7,266 bases of DNA, taken from DATHYU01 sp033722675. GTDB taxonomy: Bacteria; Actinomycetota; Acidimicrobiia; Spongiisociales; UBA11373. Where the stretch lies: contig JAWVYO010000112.1 of NCBI GenBank assembly GCA_033722675.1, forward strand, positions 1-7,266, read 5' to 3'. Shown piece by piece: positions 1 through 6,128 of this stretch. The notes below the pieces were generated by a model that was not told the DNA's origin, made no database searches, and saw only the letters and a list, made by a program, of their open reading frames with translations. How positions within the stretch are numbered: the first letter of the stretch is position 1; each line of letters opens with the position of its first letter. The position numbers and the translations under genes were made by a program.

Positions 1-403
1 CCACCCGCTGGGCGAGGGCGGCGGCGATCCGTTCGAGCGTGTCGTCGTCGAGGGGGTCGGCGGACCGGATCTCGGCGACGGCGGCGCCGCGGCGCCCGGC
101 GGCACGGGCCGACATCCGCTCGGCGATGTCGGCGAGGTCGGCGCCGTGGCCGAGGCTCACCACCATCGACGCGAGGTGGAGTGTCGTCGGCGACACCTTC
201 CCGCCGACCAGGTCACGGACGATGCCGAGCCGGCGCTCGAGGGGGACGGTCTGGTCGCCGAGCGCGTCGGCGAGGTCCGGGGACGACTCGATGGCTCCGC
301 CGATGCGCGCCAGTTCCTGGCTCACCGCGTCCGACTCGCCCTCGGCACTCGCGACGGCGAGCAGGGCGTCGGCGTAGCCGTCGATGCGATCGGTGGAGGC
401 CAT
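1..403 (-). CDS. atpH: ATP synthase F1 delta subunit (OSCP-type), 3' end cut off by window edge
   Basis: Partial gene; 134 codons are visible, with no stop before the window edge. The translation starts MASTDRIDGYADALLAVA, with the Y-A-x-A-L-x-x-V-A pattern typical of the helical N-terminal domain of delta/OSCP. Further on, V-x-L-E-R-R-L-G-I-V-R-D-L fits the family, and A-E-I-R-S-A-D-P-L near residues 112-120 matches the 'V-x-S-A-x-P-L' start of the C-terminal domain. Family members are about 175-185 residues, so roughly 45 residues lie outside the window. The protein caps F1 and joins it to the b stalk. The ATG is 2 bases after the atpF stop, with a GGAG about 10 bases upstream, so translation is probably coupled. 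Mycobacteria have a fused b-delta protein; this delta begins directly with its own domain and is not fused. Confidence 0.93.
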   Translation of the reverse strand, partial: MASTDRIDGYADALLAVASAEGESDAVSQELARIGGAIESSPDLADALGDQTVPLERRLGIVRDLVGGKVSPTTLHLASMVVSLGHGADLADIAERMSARAAGRRGAAVAEIRSADPLDDDTLERIAAALAQRV

Positions 404-405
404 GG

Positions 406-960
406 TCAGTTCGCTCCGGAGATCCGCGAGATGGCGTCGTCGACGATCGCCCGGGAGGCCTGCTCGTCGATGGCGCCGGCGGTCACCTTGCGGGCGATGT
501 CCATCGACAGCGACGCCACCTCGGACTGGATGGTCCCGGCGAGGCGGGCGCGCTCGGCGGCGGCGTCCTCGCGGGCCTTCTCCCGGGTGGCCTCCGCCTC
601 GGCCTCCGCCTTCGAGACGATGTCGGCGGCCTGGGCCTGGGCGGTCTCACGGGCCTCCGAGATGATCCGGTCGGCCTCGGCGCGGGCGTCGGCGAGCTGC
701 TGGCGGTAGTCGGCGAGGAGGCTCTCCGCCTCGGCCTTCGCCTGCTCGGCCTCCTTCAGCTGGCCGGTGATGGCGTCCTGGCGGGCTTCCAGCGTCCGGT
801 TGAGGGCCGGGCGTCCCCACACCCACACGACCGTGAACACGATCGCGAAGGCGATGACGCCGGCGATGAGCTCGTTGATCTCGGGGATGACGAGGTCGAT
901 CCCCTCCGGCTCCTCCTCGGCTGCCGCCAGGTACAGGACCTGTGCAAGCACGTACTGCAT
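406..960 (-). CDS. atpF: ATP synthase Fo subunit b
   Basis: A 184-residue peripheral stalk subunit that ties subunit a in the membrane to the delta cap of F1. One membrane helix spans about residues 31-49, preceded by a P-E-I-N-E-L-I segment resembling the conserved 'P.lnelIwg' of bacterial b subunits. A conserved arginine (R60, in L-E-A-R-Q-D-A-I) follows the helix. Residues about 52-155 form a long charged, Ala/Glu/Arg-rich coiled coil, and the C-terminus is the delta-binding part. The 20 residues before the helix are a short hydrophobic stretch followed by E-E-E-P-E. GAGGAG sits 6 bases before the ATG and supports this start. The gene lies 15 bases after atpE and 2 bases before atpH, inside the atp operon. 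Confidence 0.96.
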   Translation of the reverse strand: MQYVLAQVLYLAAAEEEPEGIDLVIPEINELIAGVIAFAIVFTVVWVWGRPALNRTLEARQDAITGQLKEAEQAKAEAESLLADYRQQLADARAEADRIISEARETAQAQAADIVSKAEAEAEATREKAREDAAAERARLAGTIQSEVASLSMDIARKVTAGAIDEQASRAIVDDAISRISGAN

Positions 961-975
961 GCGTGACTCCTCGGG

Positions 976-1188
976 CTAGGCCAGGAAGAAGAGCACGAAG
1001 CCGATGAGGGCCAGCGCCTCGGTGAACGCGATGCCCAGGAACATCGTCGTCCGGACCATGCCGGCCGCCTCGGGCTGGCGCGCCATGGCCTGGACGGCGT
1101 TCCCGGCGACGATGCCGATGCCGATGCCCGGGCCGACGGCCGCCAGGCCGTAGCCGATCAGTGCGAGTGCACCACTGATGTCTTCCAT
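976..1188 (-). CDS. atpE: ATP synthase Fo subunit c (proteolipid ring)
   Basis: A 70-residue hairpin of two membrane helices that oligomerises into the rotating c-ring. Helix 1 carries the glycine-rich packing motif G-P-G-I-G-I-G-I-V-A-G (about residues 19-29). The polar loop has R37-Q38-P39, the site contacting gamma/epsilon. Helix 2 has the ion-binding carboxylate E57 in A-F-T-E-A-L-A-L. The glutamine in helix 1 and the Ser-Thr after the glutamate seen in Na+-binding rings are absent, so proton coupling is inferred. The ATG at 1188 is chosen because the protein then matches the family length and GGAGG (1199-1203) precedes it. The open frame continues far upstream over atpB but has no c-like sequence there. 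The gene starts 17 bases after the atpB stop. Confidence 0.97.
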   Translation of the reverse strand: MEDISGALALIGYGLAAVGPGIGIGIVAGNAVQAMARQPEAAGMVRTTMFLGIAFTEALALIGFVLFFLA

Positions 1189-1205
1189 GTTTCCTTTTCC
1201 TCCGC

Positions 1206-2021
1206 TCAGTGTTCCGGATGGACCGACGACTGGATGTAGACCGCTGCGAGCAGCGTGAAGATGTACGCCTGCAGGAACGACACGGCGATCTCGAACAGGT
1301 AGATGCCGAGACCGAGGCCGAACCAGCCGAGCCCGATGGCCGATCGGATCCCGATGTCCCCGACCGACTTCAGGAAGATGAACCCGCTCGCCAGCAGGAT
1401 GCTCAGCATCGTGTGGCCGGCGACCAGGTTGGCGAACAGCCGCACCGCCAGGGTGATCGGCCGCAGGATGAAGACCGAGATGAACTCGATCAGGCCGACC
1501 AGCGGGCGCATCGCGATCGGCACGGACGTCGGCCACACCACTCCGGTGAAGTACCCGAAGCCGTTCTTGGCGAAGCCGACGACGATGAAGATCAGCCACG
1601 TGAGCAGCGACAGGAAGATGGGGACCGCCATCCGTGACGTGATCGGGAAGTTGATCAACGGCGTCACCTCGAAGAGGTTGCCGATGAGGATGAACAGGAA
1701 CAGCGCCAGCAGGTAGGGGAAGTACGCCAGCCCGCTCGGGCCGATGATGCCGATGGCGATCTCGTCGCGGACGAACGTCACGAGCCCCTCCACCGCCACG
1801 CCGAACTTCGTCGGCACGACCCGCGGTGTGCGGAAGGCGAAGTAGAGGAGCGCCACCGAGATGAAGGCGGCGAGCAGCATGAGGAGCATCGCCCGGTTGA
1901 CGTCGAAGCTGCCGATGCTGAAGACGACCTGCGTCTCGAACAGCTCGTTGACGAACTCCGGCGTGCAGATGACCTCTTCGGCCGGATCACAACTGGCTGC
2001 CGCCAGGACTAGCTGACCCAC
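1206..2021 (-). CDS. atpB: ATP synthase Fo subunit a (proton channel stator)
   Basis: A 271-residue multi-pass membrane protein forming the two proton half-channels beside the c-ring. The essential arginine is R194 in the motif LAVRLFANLVAGH, followed by N198. E179 (L-I-E-F) matches E. coli E196, and Q251 (F-L-Q-A-Y) matches E. coli Q252. At the positions of E. coli E219 and H245 this protein has H203 and E244, the swapped pair common outside enterobacteria. Helices are visible at about 45-63, 98-118, 133-151, 172-210 and 230-262. The start is GTG at 2021, overlapping the last 13 bases of atpI, with a strong AAAGGGAG 5 bases upstream, so reinitiation or coupling is likely. The N-terminal tail contains two cysteines (C11 and C19), which is uncommon. 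Confidence 0.97.
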   Translation of the reverse strand: MGQLVLAAASCDPAEEVICTPEFVNELFETQVVFSIGSFDVNRAMLLMLLAAFISVALLYFAFRTPRVVPTKFGVAVEGLVTFVRDEIAIGIIGPSGLAYFPYLLALFLFILIGNLFEVTPLINFPITSRMAVPIFLSLLTWLIFIVVGFAKNGFGYFTGVVWPTSVPIAMRPLVGLIEFISVFILRPITLAVRLFANLVAGHTMLSILLASGFIFLKSVGDIGIRSAIGLGWFGLGLGIYLFEIAVSFLQAYIFTLLAAVYIQSSVHPEH

Positions 2022-2440
2022 TCCAACTCCCTTTCAGATCCCTTGGCCACTGCGACGGCCTCCCATGACAGGAGCACCAGGTAACTCACGACCACCGTGA
2101 TCCCGAGCGCCGGGCGGTCGACGTCGACGACCGCGGCGACACCGAGCATCGTTCCTGCGATCAGCCCGAGCCGCAGCAGGAAACCGAGCAGGGCGGCCGC
2201 ATGATACAGCCCGAGCGAGATCCGGGCTGCGACGGACATCAACACACCGCCGAGCAGGAAGTTCCCGGCGACGATGGCGATGCCGATGGCGGCGGCGACG
2301 GCACCGTCGAGTCCCCGCAGCACCCCGAAGACGGCGACGAGCACCGGCCCGACGACGACGGCTCGCCGCACGGTGTGCCGGGCGAGGATCGCCTCCACGT
2401 CGGGGCCCATCGGGCGCTGCGCGGCCGTGTCGGTGGTCAC
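2009..2440 (-). CDS. atpI: AtpI-like ATP synthase accessory membrane protein
   Basis: A 143-residue protein with four predicted membrane helices at about 27-41, 46-69, 78-104 and 110-132, a short polar N-terminus and a charged C-terminal tail. Its size, topology, small-residue-rich helix 2 (ending in G-N-F-L-L-G-G) and position directly before atpB fit the ATP synthase I family. In other bacteria that family is linked to c-ring assembly or to cation supply for the enzyme; the role here is inferred. The GTG at 2440 is preferred because it makes a GTGA overlap with the atpZ stop, with GAAGGG about 6 bases upstream. An ATG at 2458 would add six residues, and further in-frame extension upstream is not family-like. 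The gene overlaps the atpB start by 13 bases. Confidence 0.82.
   Translation of the reverse strand: MTTDTAAQRPMGPDVEAILARHTVRRAVVVGPVLVAVFGVLRGLDGAVAAAIGIAIVAGNFLLGGVLMSVAARISLGLYHAAALLGFLLRLGLIAGTMLGVAAVVDVDRPALGITVVVSYLVLLSWEAVAVAKGSERELEWVS
2027..2034 (-). promoter_or_regulatory. Ribosome binding site of atpB, inside the end of atpI
   Basis: On the minus strand AAAGGGAG lies 5 bases before the GTG at 2021. It sits within the last codons of atpI and decides the atpB start, which overlaps the atpI stop codon region. Confidence 0.7.
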
Positions 2441-2649
2441 TCCTGTCCCTTCGCCCATTGCCACATCTTCCAGAATCCCGTGCCGCTGCCGGCGATGATG
2501 CCCATCACCGTCCACAGCGGTTCGGTGTCCAGCCACCGATCGGCGAAGAAGCCGAGCAGGAACCCCGCAAGGATCGCCGAGAAGAATCCCCCCGCCTCGA
2601 CGCCGTGGTCGACGGCCTTCCCGATCTCCTGATGGGTCTTCCCACTCAC
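2437..2649 (-). CDS. atpZ: AtpZ/AtpI-type small subunit, first gene of the atp operon
   Basis: A 70-residue protein with two membrane helices (about 20-37 and 45-65) separated by A-D-R-W-L-D-T-E-P. This is the layout of the 'ATPase gene 1' family: glycine-spaced helix 1, a conserved Asp after it, a Pro before helix 2, and glycines spaced through helix 2 (G50, G54, G58). In alkaliphilic Bacillus, AtpZ and AtpI were reported to act together in Mg2+/Ca2+ uptake for the ATP synthase; whether that applies here is unknown. The start is GTG at 2649 with GAGGGG 7 bases upstream (2657-2662). The stop overlaps the GTG of atpI. It is the first atp gene after the only sizeable gap on this strand. Confidence 0.85.
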   Translation of the reverse strand: MSGKTHQEIGKAVDHGVEAGGFFSAILAGFLLGFFADRWLDTEPLWTVMGIIAGSGTGFWKMWQWAKGQE

Positions 2650-2687
2650 CGACGCGCCCCTCGAGCGGCTGGGTCGTGAACGTGGTG

Positions 2688-2710
2688 GGAACCTACCGTC
2701 CCCCGGTTCC
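2688..2710. repeat. Inverted repeat GGAACC-N11-GGTTCC overlapping the candidate atp promoter
   Basis: Perfect 6-base arms at 2688-2693 and 2705-2710 flank an 11-base centre. One arm overlaps the proposed -10 and the other lies in the spacer, the placement expected of a repressor operator. No T-run follows on either strand, so it is not a typical intrinsic terminator. A dyad this short could arise by chance. Confidence 0.3.
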
Positions 2711-2719
2711 GCAATCCAA
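2690..2719 (-). promoter_or_regulatory. Candidate sigma-70-type promoter for the atp operon
   Basis: In the 94-base gap between glyA and atpZ, the minus strand reads TTGGAT (2719-2714), an 18-base spacer, then TAGGTT (2695-2690). This resembles -35 and -10 elements and would give a leader of roughly 30-35 bases before the GTG of atpZ. The gap is locally less GC-rich just here. This is pattern matching only; read-through from glyA is also possible. Confidence 0.4.
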
Positions 2720-2743
2720 TTCCCTGTCGGGTCATCGTCTCGA

Positions 2744-4018
2744 TCACCCCACGTGTCCCGGGAAGTCGGCCGGATAGGCCGGGAAGGCGGCGGCGAGGTC
2801 GCGGATCTCCTTCTCCACGACGCGGAGCGCCCCGGCGTCGTCGCGTGCTCGGAGTGCCCGGGCGACGAGCGTGCCGACCCGGGCCACCTCGGCCTCCTCC
2901 ATGCCGCAGGTGGTCGCGGCGGGAAGGCCGATCCGCAGCCCGCTGGCCCGGTACGGGGGCCGGGGGTCGTTGGGGATCGTGTTGAAGTTCAGGGTGATGC
3001 CGACCTGGTCGAGGAGCTTGGCGGCGTCCCGCCCGGTGAGGTCCTCGTCGATGGAGCGGAGGTCGACGAGGAAGAGGTGGTTGTCGGTGCCCCCGGCGAC
3101 GATCCGCACGCCGTCGGCCTGCATCTGATCGGCCATCGCCGACGCGTTGGCGACGATCTGGGCGGCGTACGCCCGGTAGTCGTCGGTCGCCGCCTCCCTG
3201 AACGCCACCGCCTTGGCGGCGATCTGGTTGTTGATCGACCCGCCCTGCGCGTCGGGGAAGACCCCCTTGTCGACCGCGTCGCCGTACTCGGACCGACAGA
3301 GCACCATTCCGCCGCGGGGTCCGCGCAGCGCCTTGTGGGTGGTGGCGGTGACGAAATCCGCATGGGGAACGGGGTTCGGGTGGGCGTCGCCGGCGATCAG
3401 CCCGATGATGTGCGCGGCGTCCACCATCAGGAGCGCCCCGACCTCGTCGGCGATCTCCCGGAACGCCGCCCAGTCGAGGATGCGCGAGTAGGCGGAGTAC
3501 CCGGCCACGATGATCTTCGGCCGCACCTCGTGGGCCCGGGCGCGCACGTCCTCCATGTTCACGTACTCGGTCTCGGGGTCCACGCCGTAGTCCTCGAAGT
3601 GGTAGAGCTTCCCCGAGAAGTTCACATGGGAGCCGTGCGTGAGGTGGCCCCCGTGGTCGAGCCGCATGCCGAGCACGGTGTCGCCCGGATCGAGGAAGGC
3701 GAAGTAGACGGCCATGTTCGCCTGGGCTCCCGAATGGGGCTGCACGTTGACGTGCTCGGCGCCGAAGAGCCCCATCGCCCGCTCCCGGGCGAGGGCCTCC
3801 ATCTCGTCGACGACGGCGCAGCCCTCGTAGTAGCGCTTGCCGGGCAACCCCTCGGAGTACTTGTTCGTGAACACGGAACCGCTGGCGGTCATGACGGCCC
3901 GCGACGTGAAGTTCTCCGAGGCGATGAGATGGACGTGGGTCCGCTGACGCTCCGCGTCGGCGGCGATGAGGCGCTCGATCTCGGGGTCGACCTCGGCGAG
4001 GGGTCGCAGGTCCGTCAT
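2744..4018 (-). CDS. glyA: Serine hydroxymethyltransferase
   Basis: A 424-residue, full-length PLP enzyme of fold type I. It interconverts serine and glycine with tetrahydrofolate, supplying glycine and 5,10-methylene-THF. Visible landmarks are L-I-A-S-E-N-F (31-37), E56 in K-Y-S-E-G, K-R-Y-Y-E-G (61-66), the PLP-ring-contacting D200 and H203 in V-D-A-A-H, the Schiff-base lysine K229 in TTHKALRGPRGG, and R362 in S-G-L-R-I-G for the substrate carboxylate. Several positions differ from the usual consensus: H-K-A instead of H-K-T, G-G-S-I-N-N-Q instead of G-G-P-L-M-H, and V-D-A-A-H-I-I-G instead of V-D-M-A-H-I-A-G. Catalytic residues are intact, so activity is expected. The ATG at 4018 has only a weak purine run (GGGA) upstream. 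It follows the membrane protein gene by 46 bases. Confidence 0.95.
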   Translation of the reverse strand: MTDLRPLAEVDPEIERLIAADAERQRTHVHLIASENFTSRAVMTASGSVFTNKYSEGLPGKRYYEGCAVVDEMEALARERAMGLFGAEHVNVQPHSGAQANMAVYFAFLDPGDTVLGMRLDHGGHLTHGSHVNFSGKLYHFEDYGVDPETEYVNMEDVRARAHEVRPKIIVAGYSAYSRILDWAAFREIADEVGALLMVDAAHIIGLIAGDAHPNPVPHADFVTATTHKALRGPRGGMVLCRSEYGDAVDKGVFPDAQGGSINNQIAAKAVAFREAATDDYRAYAAQIVANASAMADQMQADGVRIVAGGTDNHLFLVDLRSIDEDLTGRDAAKLLDQVGITLNFNTIPNDPRPPYRASGLRIGLPAATTCGMEEAEVARVGTLVARALRARDDAGALRVVEKEIRDLAAAFPAYPADFPGHVG

Positions 4019-4064
4019 GGAGTGGGTCCCTGGTCGCGGGGTGGGCAGCGTAGTCCGTCGGCGT

Positions 4065-4697
4065 TCAGCGGGACCGAAGCGTCTGGGCGAAGGCCTTTCG
4101 TTCCATGAACCGGTCGGCCAGGGCGATCGTGACGAAGGGGAACAAGGCCCCGAGGATCAGGCCCACGACCGGCACCGACAGGAAGAACATCACCACGTAG
4201 ACGGTGGCGGCGACGATGCCCACGAGCCGGGCGCGCAGGTTGTAGCGGTTCCCGGGCCCGAAGGCGAAGACCGACCCGACGCCGAAGGCGAGCATCGGCC
4301 ACGCGGCGAGACCGAACACGCCCAGGCTGGAGGGGAGCATCAGCCAGAAGCCGAGCGCGAACACGAAGGCGAGGAGCCGGTTCCGACCCTCCCACTCCGC
4401 GTCCGTCATGCGCCGCACCACCTCGAGCGCGGTGAGCGTGAGGAAGAGCGAGAGCGTGAGGGGCAGGAAGTTGACGAGGCCGTTGCCGTTGCGGTCGATG
4501 AGCCACGCGGCGAGGAAGAAGGCCGCCTGGGCACCGAGGGAGAACAGGGTGCCGGCGCCGACGGCCTTCCAGCGCTGCCGGAGGGGGATCGGCGAGGGGG
4601 CCTTCGGCTTCTTCTCCTTCGGCTGCTCCCCCACCGGACGCGACGAGCGGCTGCGGGGCGGGCGGTCGCGGCTGCTGCTCTGGCCGATACGGGCCAC
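4065..4697 (-). CDS. Unrecognised six-helix membrane protein
   Basis: A 210-residue protein I do not recognise. The first 43 residues are polar and basic, rich in Arg, Lys, Ser and Pro, and probably cytoplasmic. About six membrane segments follow: 45-67, 74-94, 108-128, 129-147, 157-175 and 176-195. A charged loop (E-V-V-R-R-M-T-D-A-E-W-E-G-R-N-R, about 92-107) lies between helices 2 and 3, and a G-P-G-N-R-Y-N-L-R-A-R loop (147-157) between helices 4 and 5. The tail is basic. There is no signal peptide, ATP-binding motif or clear catalytic motif. The start is GTG, with GAGGAG 5 bases upstream that overlaps the tsaC stop codon, so it is probably translated with tsaC. Family and function are unknown; the coding call rests on the coherent hydrophobicity pattern, the strong RBS and the operon fit. 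Confidence 0.85.
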   Translation of the reverse strand: MARIGQSSSRDRPPRSRSSRPVGEQPKEKKPKAPSPIPLRQRWKAVGAGTLFSLGAQAAFFLAAWLIDRNGNGLVNFLPLTLSLFLTLTALEVVRRMTDAEWEGRNRLLAFVFALGFWLMLPSSLGVFGLAAWPMLAFGVGSVFAFGPGNRYNLRARLVGIVAATVYVVMFFLSVPVVGLILGALFPFVTIALADRFMERKAFAQTLRSR

Positions 4698-4706
4698 GGG
4701 CTCTCC

Positions 4707-5270
4707 TCAGAGGGTGACGGGGCCGGGACGGAGCACCGTCGGCTCCGGTCCGGTCAGGTCGACCACCGTAGACGGCTCGCCACCGCCCGACACACCCGCG
4801 ACGTAGGCCGAGAGGCGGTCGCCGAAGATCTCCCGCGCCCCCTCGTCGTCGACGGCGGGATCCTCCCCGGACCGGTTGGCACTCGTCACGGCCAGCGGCC
4901 CGAAGGCGCGCAGCACCTCGAGCGCGGCGGCATGGTCGGGAATCCGCAGGCCGATCGTGTCCCGGGTGGGGTCGCCGAGCCACGGGGAGAGCTGGAGCCG
5001 TCGCCCGACGACGACGGTGAGCGGACCCGGCCAGTGGTCCTCGACGAGGCGCCGGGTCCGTCCGTCGAAGACACCGATCCGGACCGCGTCGTCGATGGTG
5101 CCGACGAGGATCGGGATCGGCTTCACGGCCGGTCGGTCCTTCACGCCGAAGAGCGTCCTCACGGCGCGCTGGTCGAAGGCGTCGCAGGCCACGCCGTAGA
5201 CCGTGTCGGTCGGCAGGCCCACGAGATCGCCGGCTCCGAGCGCCGCGACGGCGGCGGACGTGTCAGACAC
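4707..5270 (-). CDS. tsaC: L-threonylcarbamoyladenylate synthase (YrdC/Sua5 family)
   Basis: A 187-residue single YrdC domain. It makes threonylcarbamoyl-AMP from threonine, bicarbonate and ATP, the first step of t6A37 modification of ANN-decoding tRNAs. Motifs in order: P-T-D-T-V-Y-G-V (20-27), the K44-x-R46-P...K50-P nucleotide/substrate-binding region, W-P-G-P-L-T-V-V-V (80-88), I-G-L-R-I-P-D-H (106-113), V-T-S-A-N-R-S-G (128-135), S-T-V-V-D-L (167-172) and V-L-R-P-G (179-183). The length matches TsaC without the extra Sua5 C-terminal domain. The open frame continues upstream into prmC, but the GTG at 5270, with AAAGGAG 9 bases before it, is the clear start. It overlaps the prmC stop by 8 bases, so the two are probably co-translated. 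Confidence 0.94.
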   Translation of the reverse strand: MSDTSAAVAALGAGDLVGLPTDTVYGVACDAFDQRAVRTLFGVKDRPAVKPIPILVGTIDDAVRIGVFDGRTRRLVEDHWPGPLTVVVGRRLQLSPWLGDPTRDTIGLRIPDHAAALEVLRAFGPLAVTSANRSGEDPAVDDEGAREIFGDRLSAYVAGVSGGGEPSTVVDLTGPEPTVLRPGPVTL

Positions 5271-6060
5271 AGCAGGGTGCTCCTTTCCGCGCGACGAGGA
5301 TGCGATCCCGGCCGGCGAGATCCGTTCGGACCTCGCGATCGTAGGCAGCGAAGAGCCGCTCGGCGGCCGCGCCCTGGGTCGCTCCGATCTCACACACCGC
5401 CCAGCCGCCGACGCCGAGCCACCAGAAGGCCTCCTCGGCGATGCGGGCGAGGACCTCGGTGCCCTCCGGGCCTGCGACGAGGGCCACCCGGGGCTCGTGG
5501 TCGCGCACGTCCGTCGGCAGGTCGGCCCATTCGTCCTCTGCGACGTAGGGCGGGTTGGAGACCAGCAGGTCGACCCTGCCCATGAGCCGCTTCGGCAGCG
5601 GTGTGAACAGGTCGCCGTGGAGCCACTCGACCTCGAGGTCGAGCCGGGTGCCGTTCTCCTTGGCGACGGCGAGGGCGTCCTCGGACACGTCGACACCGAT
5701 GACACGGGCATCGGGGAAGCGGTGCTTGAGCGCGAGGGCGAGGGCGCCCGAGCCGGTGCAGAGATCCACGACGAGCGTCCCCGGGCCGGCCTCGCCCAGC
5801 GACCGCGCCGCCTGGTCGAAGACCTGCTCGGTCTCGGGTCGGGGCACGAGCACCCGCGCGTCGACGAGGAGGTCGAGGGGGCCGAAGGAGACCGATCCCT
5901 CGAGGTGCTGGAGCGGCTCGCCGGCGAGGCGGCGCGACACGAGATCGTCCAACCGGCGCCGATCGTCGGCGTCGAGCGCCTCCGCGCCGGTCACGGTGCC
6001 GAAGGGGCGGCCGGTGACGGCGGCGACGAGGCGGCGGTGCTCGTGGGCCGGGAGCGTCAT
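5263..6060 (-). CDS. prmC: Peptide chain release factor N5-glutamine methyltransferase (PrmC/HemK)
   Basis: A SAM-dependent enzyme that methylates the GGQ glutamine of RF1 and RF2. Numbering is from an upstream GTG at 6078. The small helical N-terminal domain ends in R-R-L-A-G-E-P-L-Q-H-L (about 49-59). Then come V-P-R-P-E-T-E (78-84), SAM motif I D-L-C-T-G-S-G (105-111), G-V-D (128-130, ribose contact), and the signature N-P-P-Y (175-178) that binds the substrate glutamine. The start is uncertain: ATG at 6060 (265 residues) or GTG at 6078 (271). Neither has a Shine-Dalgarno site, and a stop lies just upstream of both. The N-terminus is therefore about 15-20 residues shorter than E. coli PrmC. 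The gene is first in its strand's run and overlaps tsaC by 8 bases. Confidence 0.93.
   Translation of the reverse strand: MTLPAHEHRRLVAAVTGRPFGTVTGAEALDADDRRRLDDLVSRRLAGEPLQHLEGSVSFGPLDLLVDARVLVPRPETEQVFDQAARSLGEAGPGTLVVDLCTGSGALALALKHRFPDARVIGVDVSEDALAVAKENGTRLDLEVEWLHGDLFTPLPKRLMGRVDLLVSNPPYVAEDEWADLPTDVRDHEPRVALVAGPEGTEVLARIAEEAFWWLGVGGWAVCEIGATQGAAAERLFAAYDREVRTDLAGRDRILVARKGAPCCV
5280..5286 (-). promoter_or_regulatory. Ribosome binding site of tsaC, inside the end of prmC
   Basis: On the minus strand AAAGGAG lies 9 bases before the GTG at 5270. It is the best Shine-Dalgarno match near this junction and sets the tsaC start, ruling out the much longer in-frame extension over prmC. Confidence 0.75.
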
Positions 6061-6128
6061 CGCCGCCGATGGTGGCACGGCCGCTGCACTAGCGTCGAGT
6101 CGTCACCCCGCTCCTCCCGAGGCCTCCC
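6061..6128. promoter_or_regulatory. Divergent intergenic region between prmC and the S9 peptidase gene
   Basis: These 68 bases must hold promoters for both directions unless they lie inside the genes. On the plus strand TAGCGT (6090-6095) fits a loose -10 pattern, but no good -35 is seen. On the minus strand nothing resembles a ribosome binding site before either prmC start. No strong dyad or repeat is evident. Confidence 0.3.

Noticed and set aside
1189..1599. In-frame upstream extension of atpE
   Set aside because: The extension overlaps atpB in another frame and gives Arg/His-rich sequence unlike any c subunit. The ATG at 1188 has an RBS and gives the exact family length.
2650..2743. Possible intrinsic terminator after glyA
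   Set aside because: The only dyad here (2688-2710) has 6-base arms and no T-run after it on either strand, so termination is not supported.
2753..4108. A 451-codon open frame on the plus strand
   Set aside because: It lies antisense to glyA, whose catalytic motifs are intact. The long frame follows from high GC in third codon positions of the opposite strand.
4015..4983. A 322-codon minus-strand frame overlapping the membrane protein and tsaC
   Set aside because: It is Arg/Pro-rich without hydrophobic segments or motifs, and it overlaps two better-supported genes in a different frame.
3966..5585. A 539-codon open frame on the plus strand
   Set aside because: It runs antisense to the membrane protein, tsaC and prmC, all with clear family or hydrophobicity support. 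Its composition is the Arg/Gly/Glu-rich pattern of a high-GC shadow frame, and it has no recognisable domain.
5271..5711. In-frame upstream extension of tsaC
   Set aside because: The added residues lie over the prmC C-terminal half in another frame and show Arg/Ser/Pro-rich shadow composition. The GTG at 5270 has a strong RBS.
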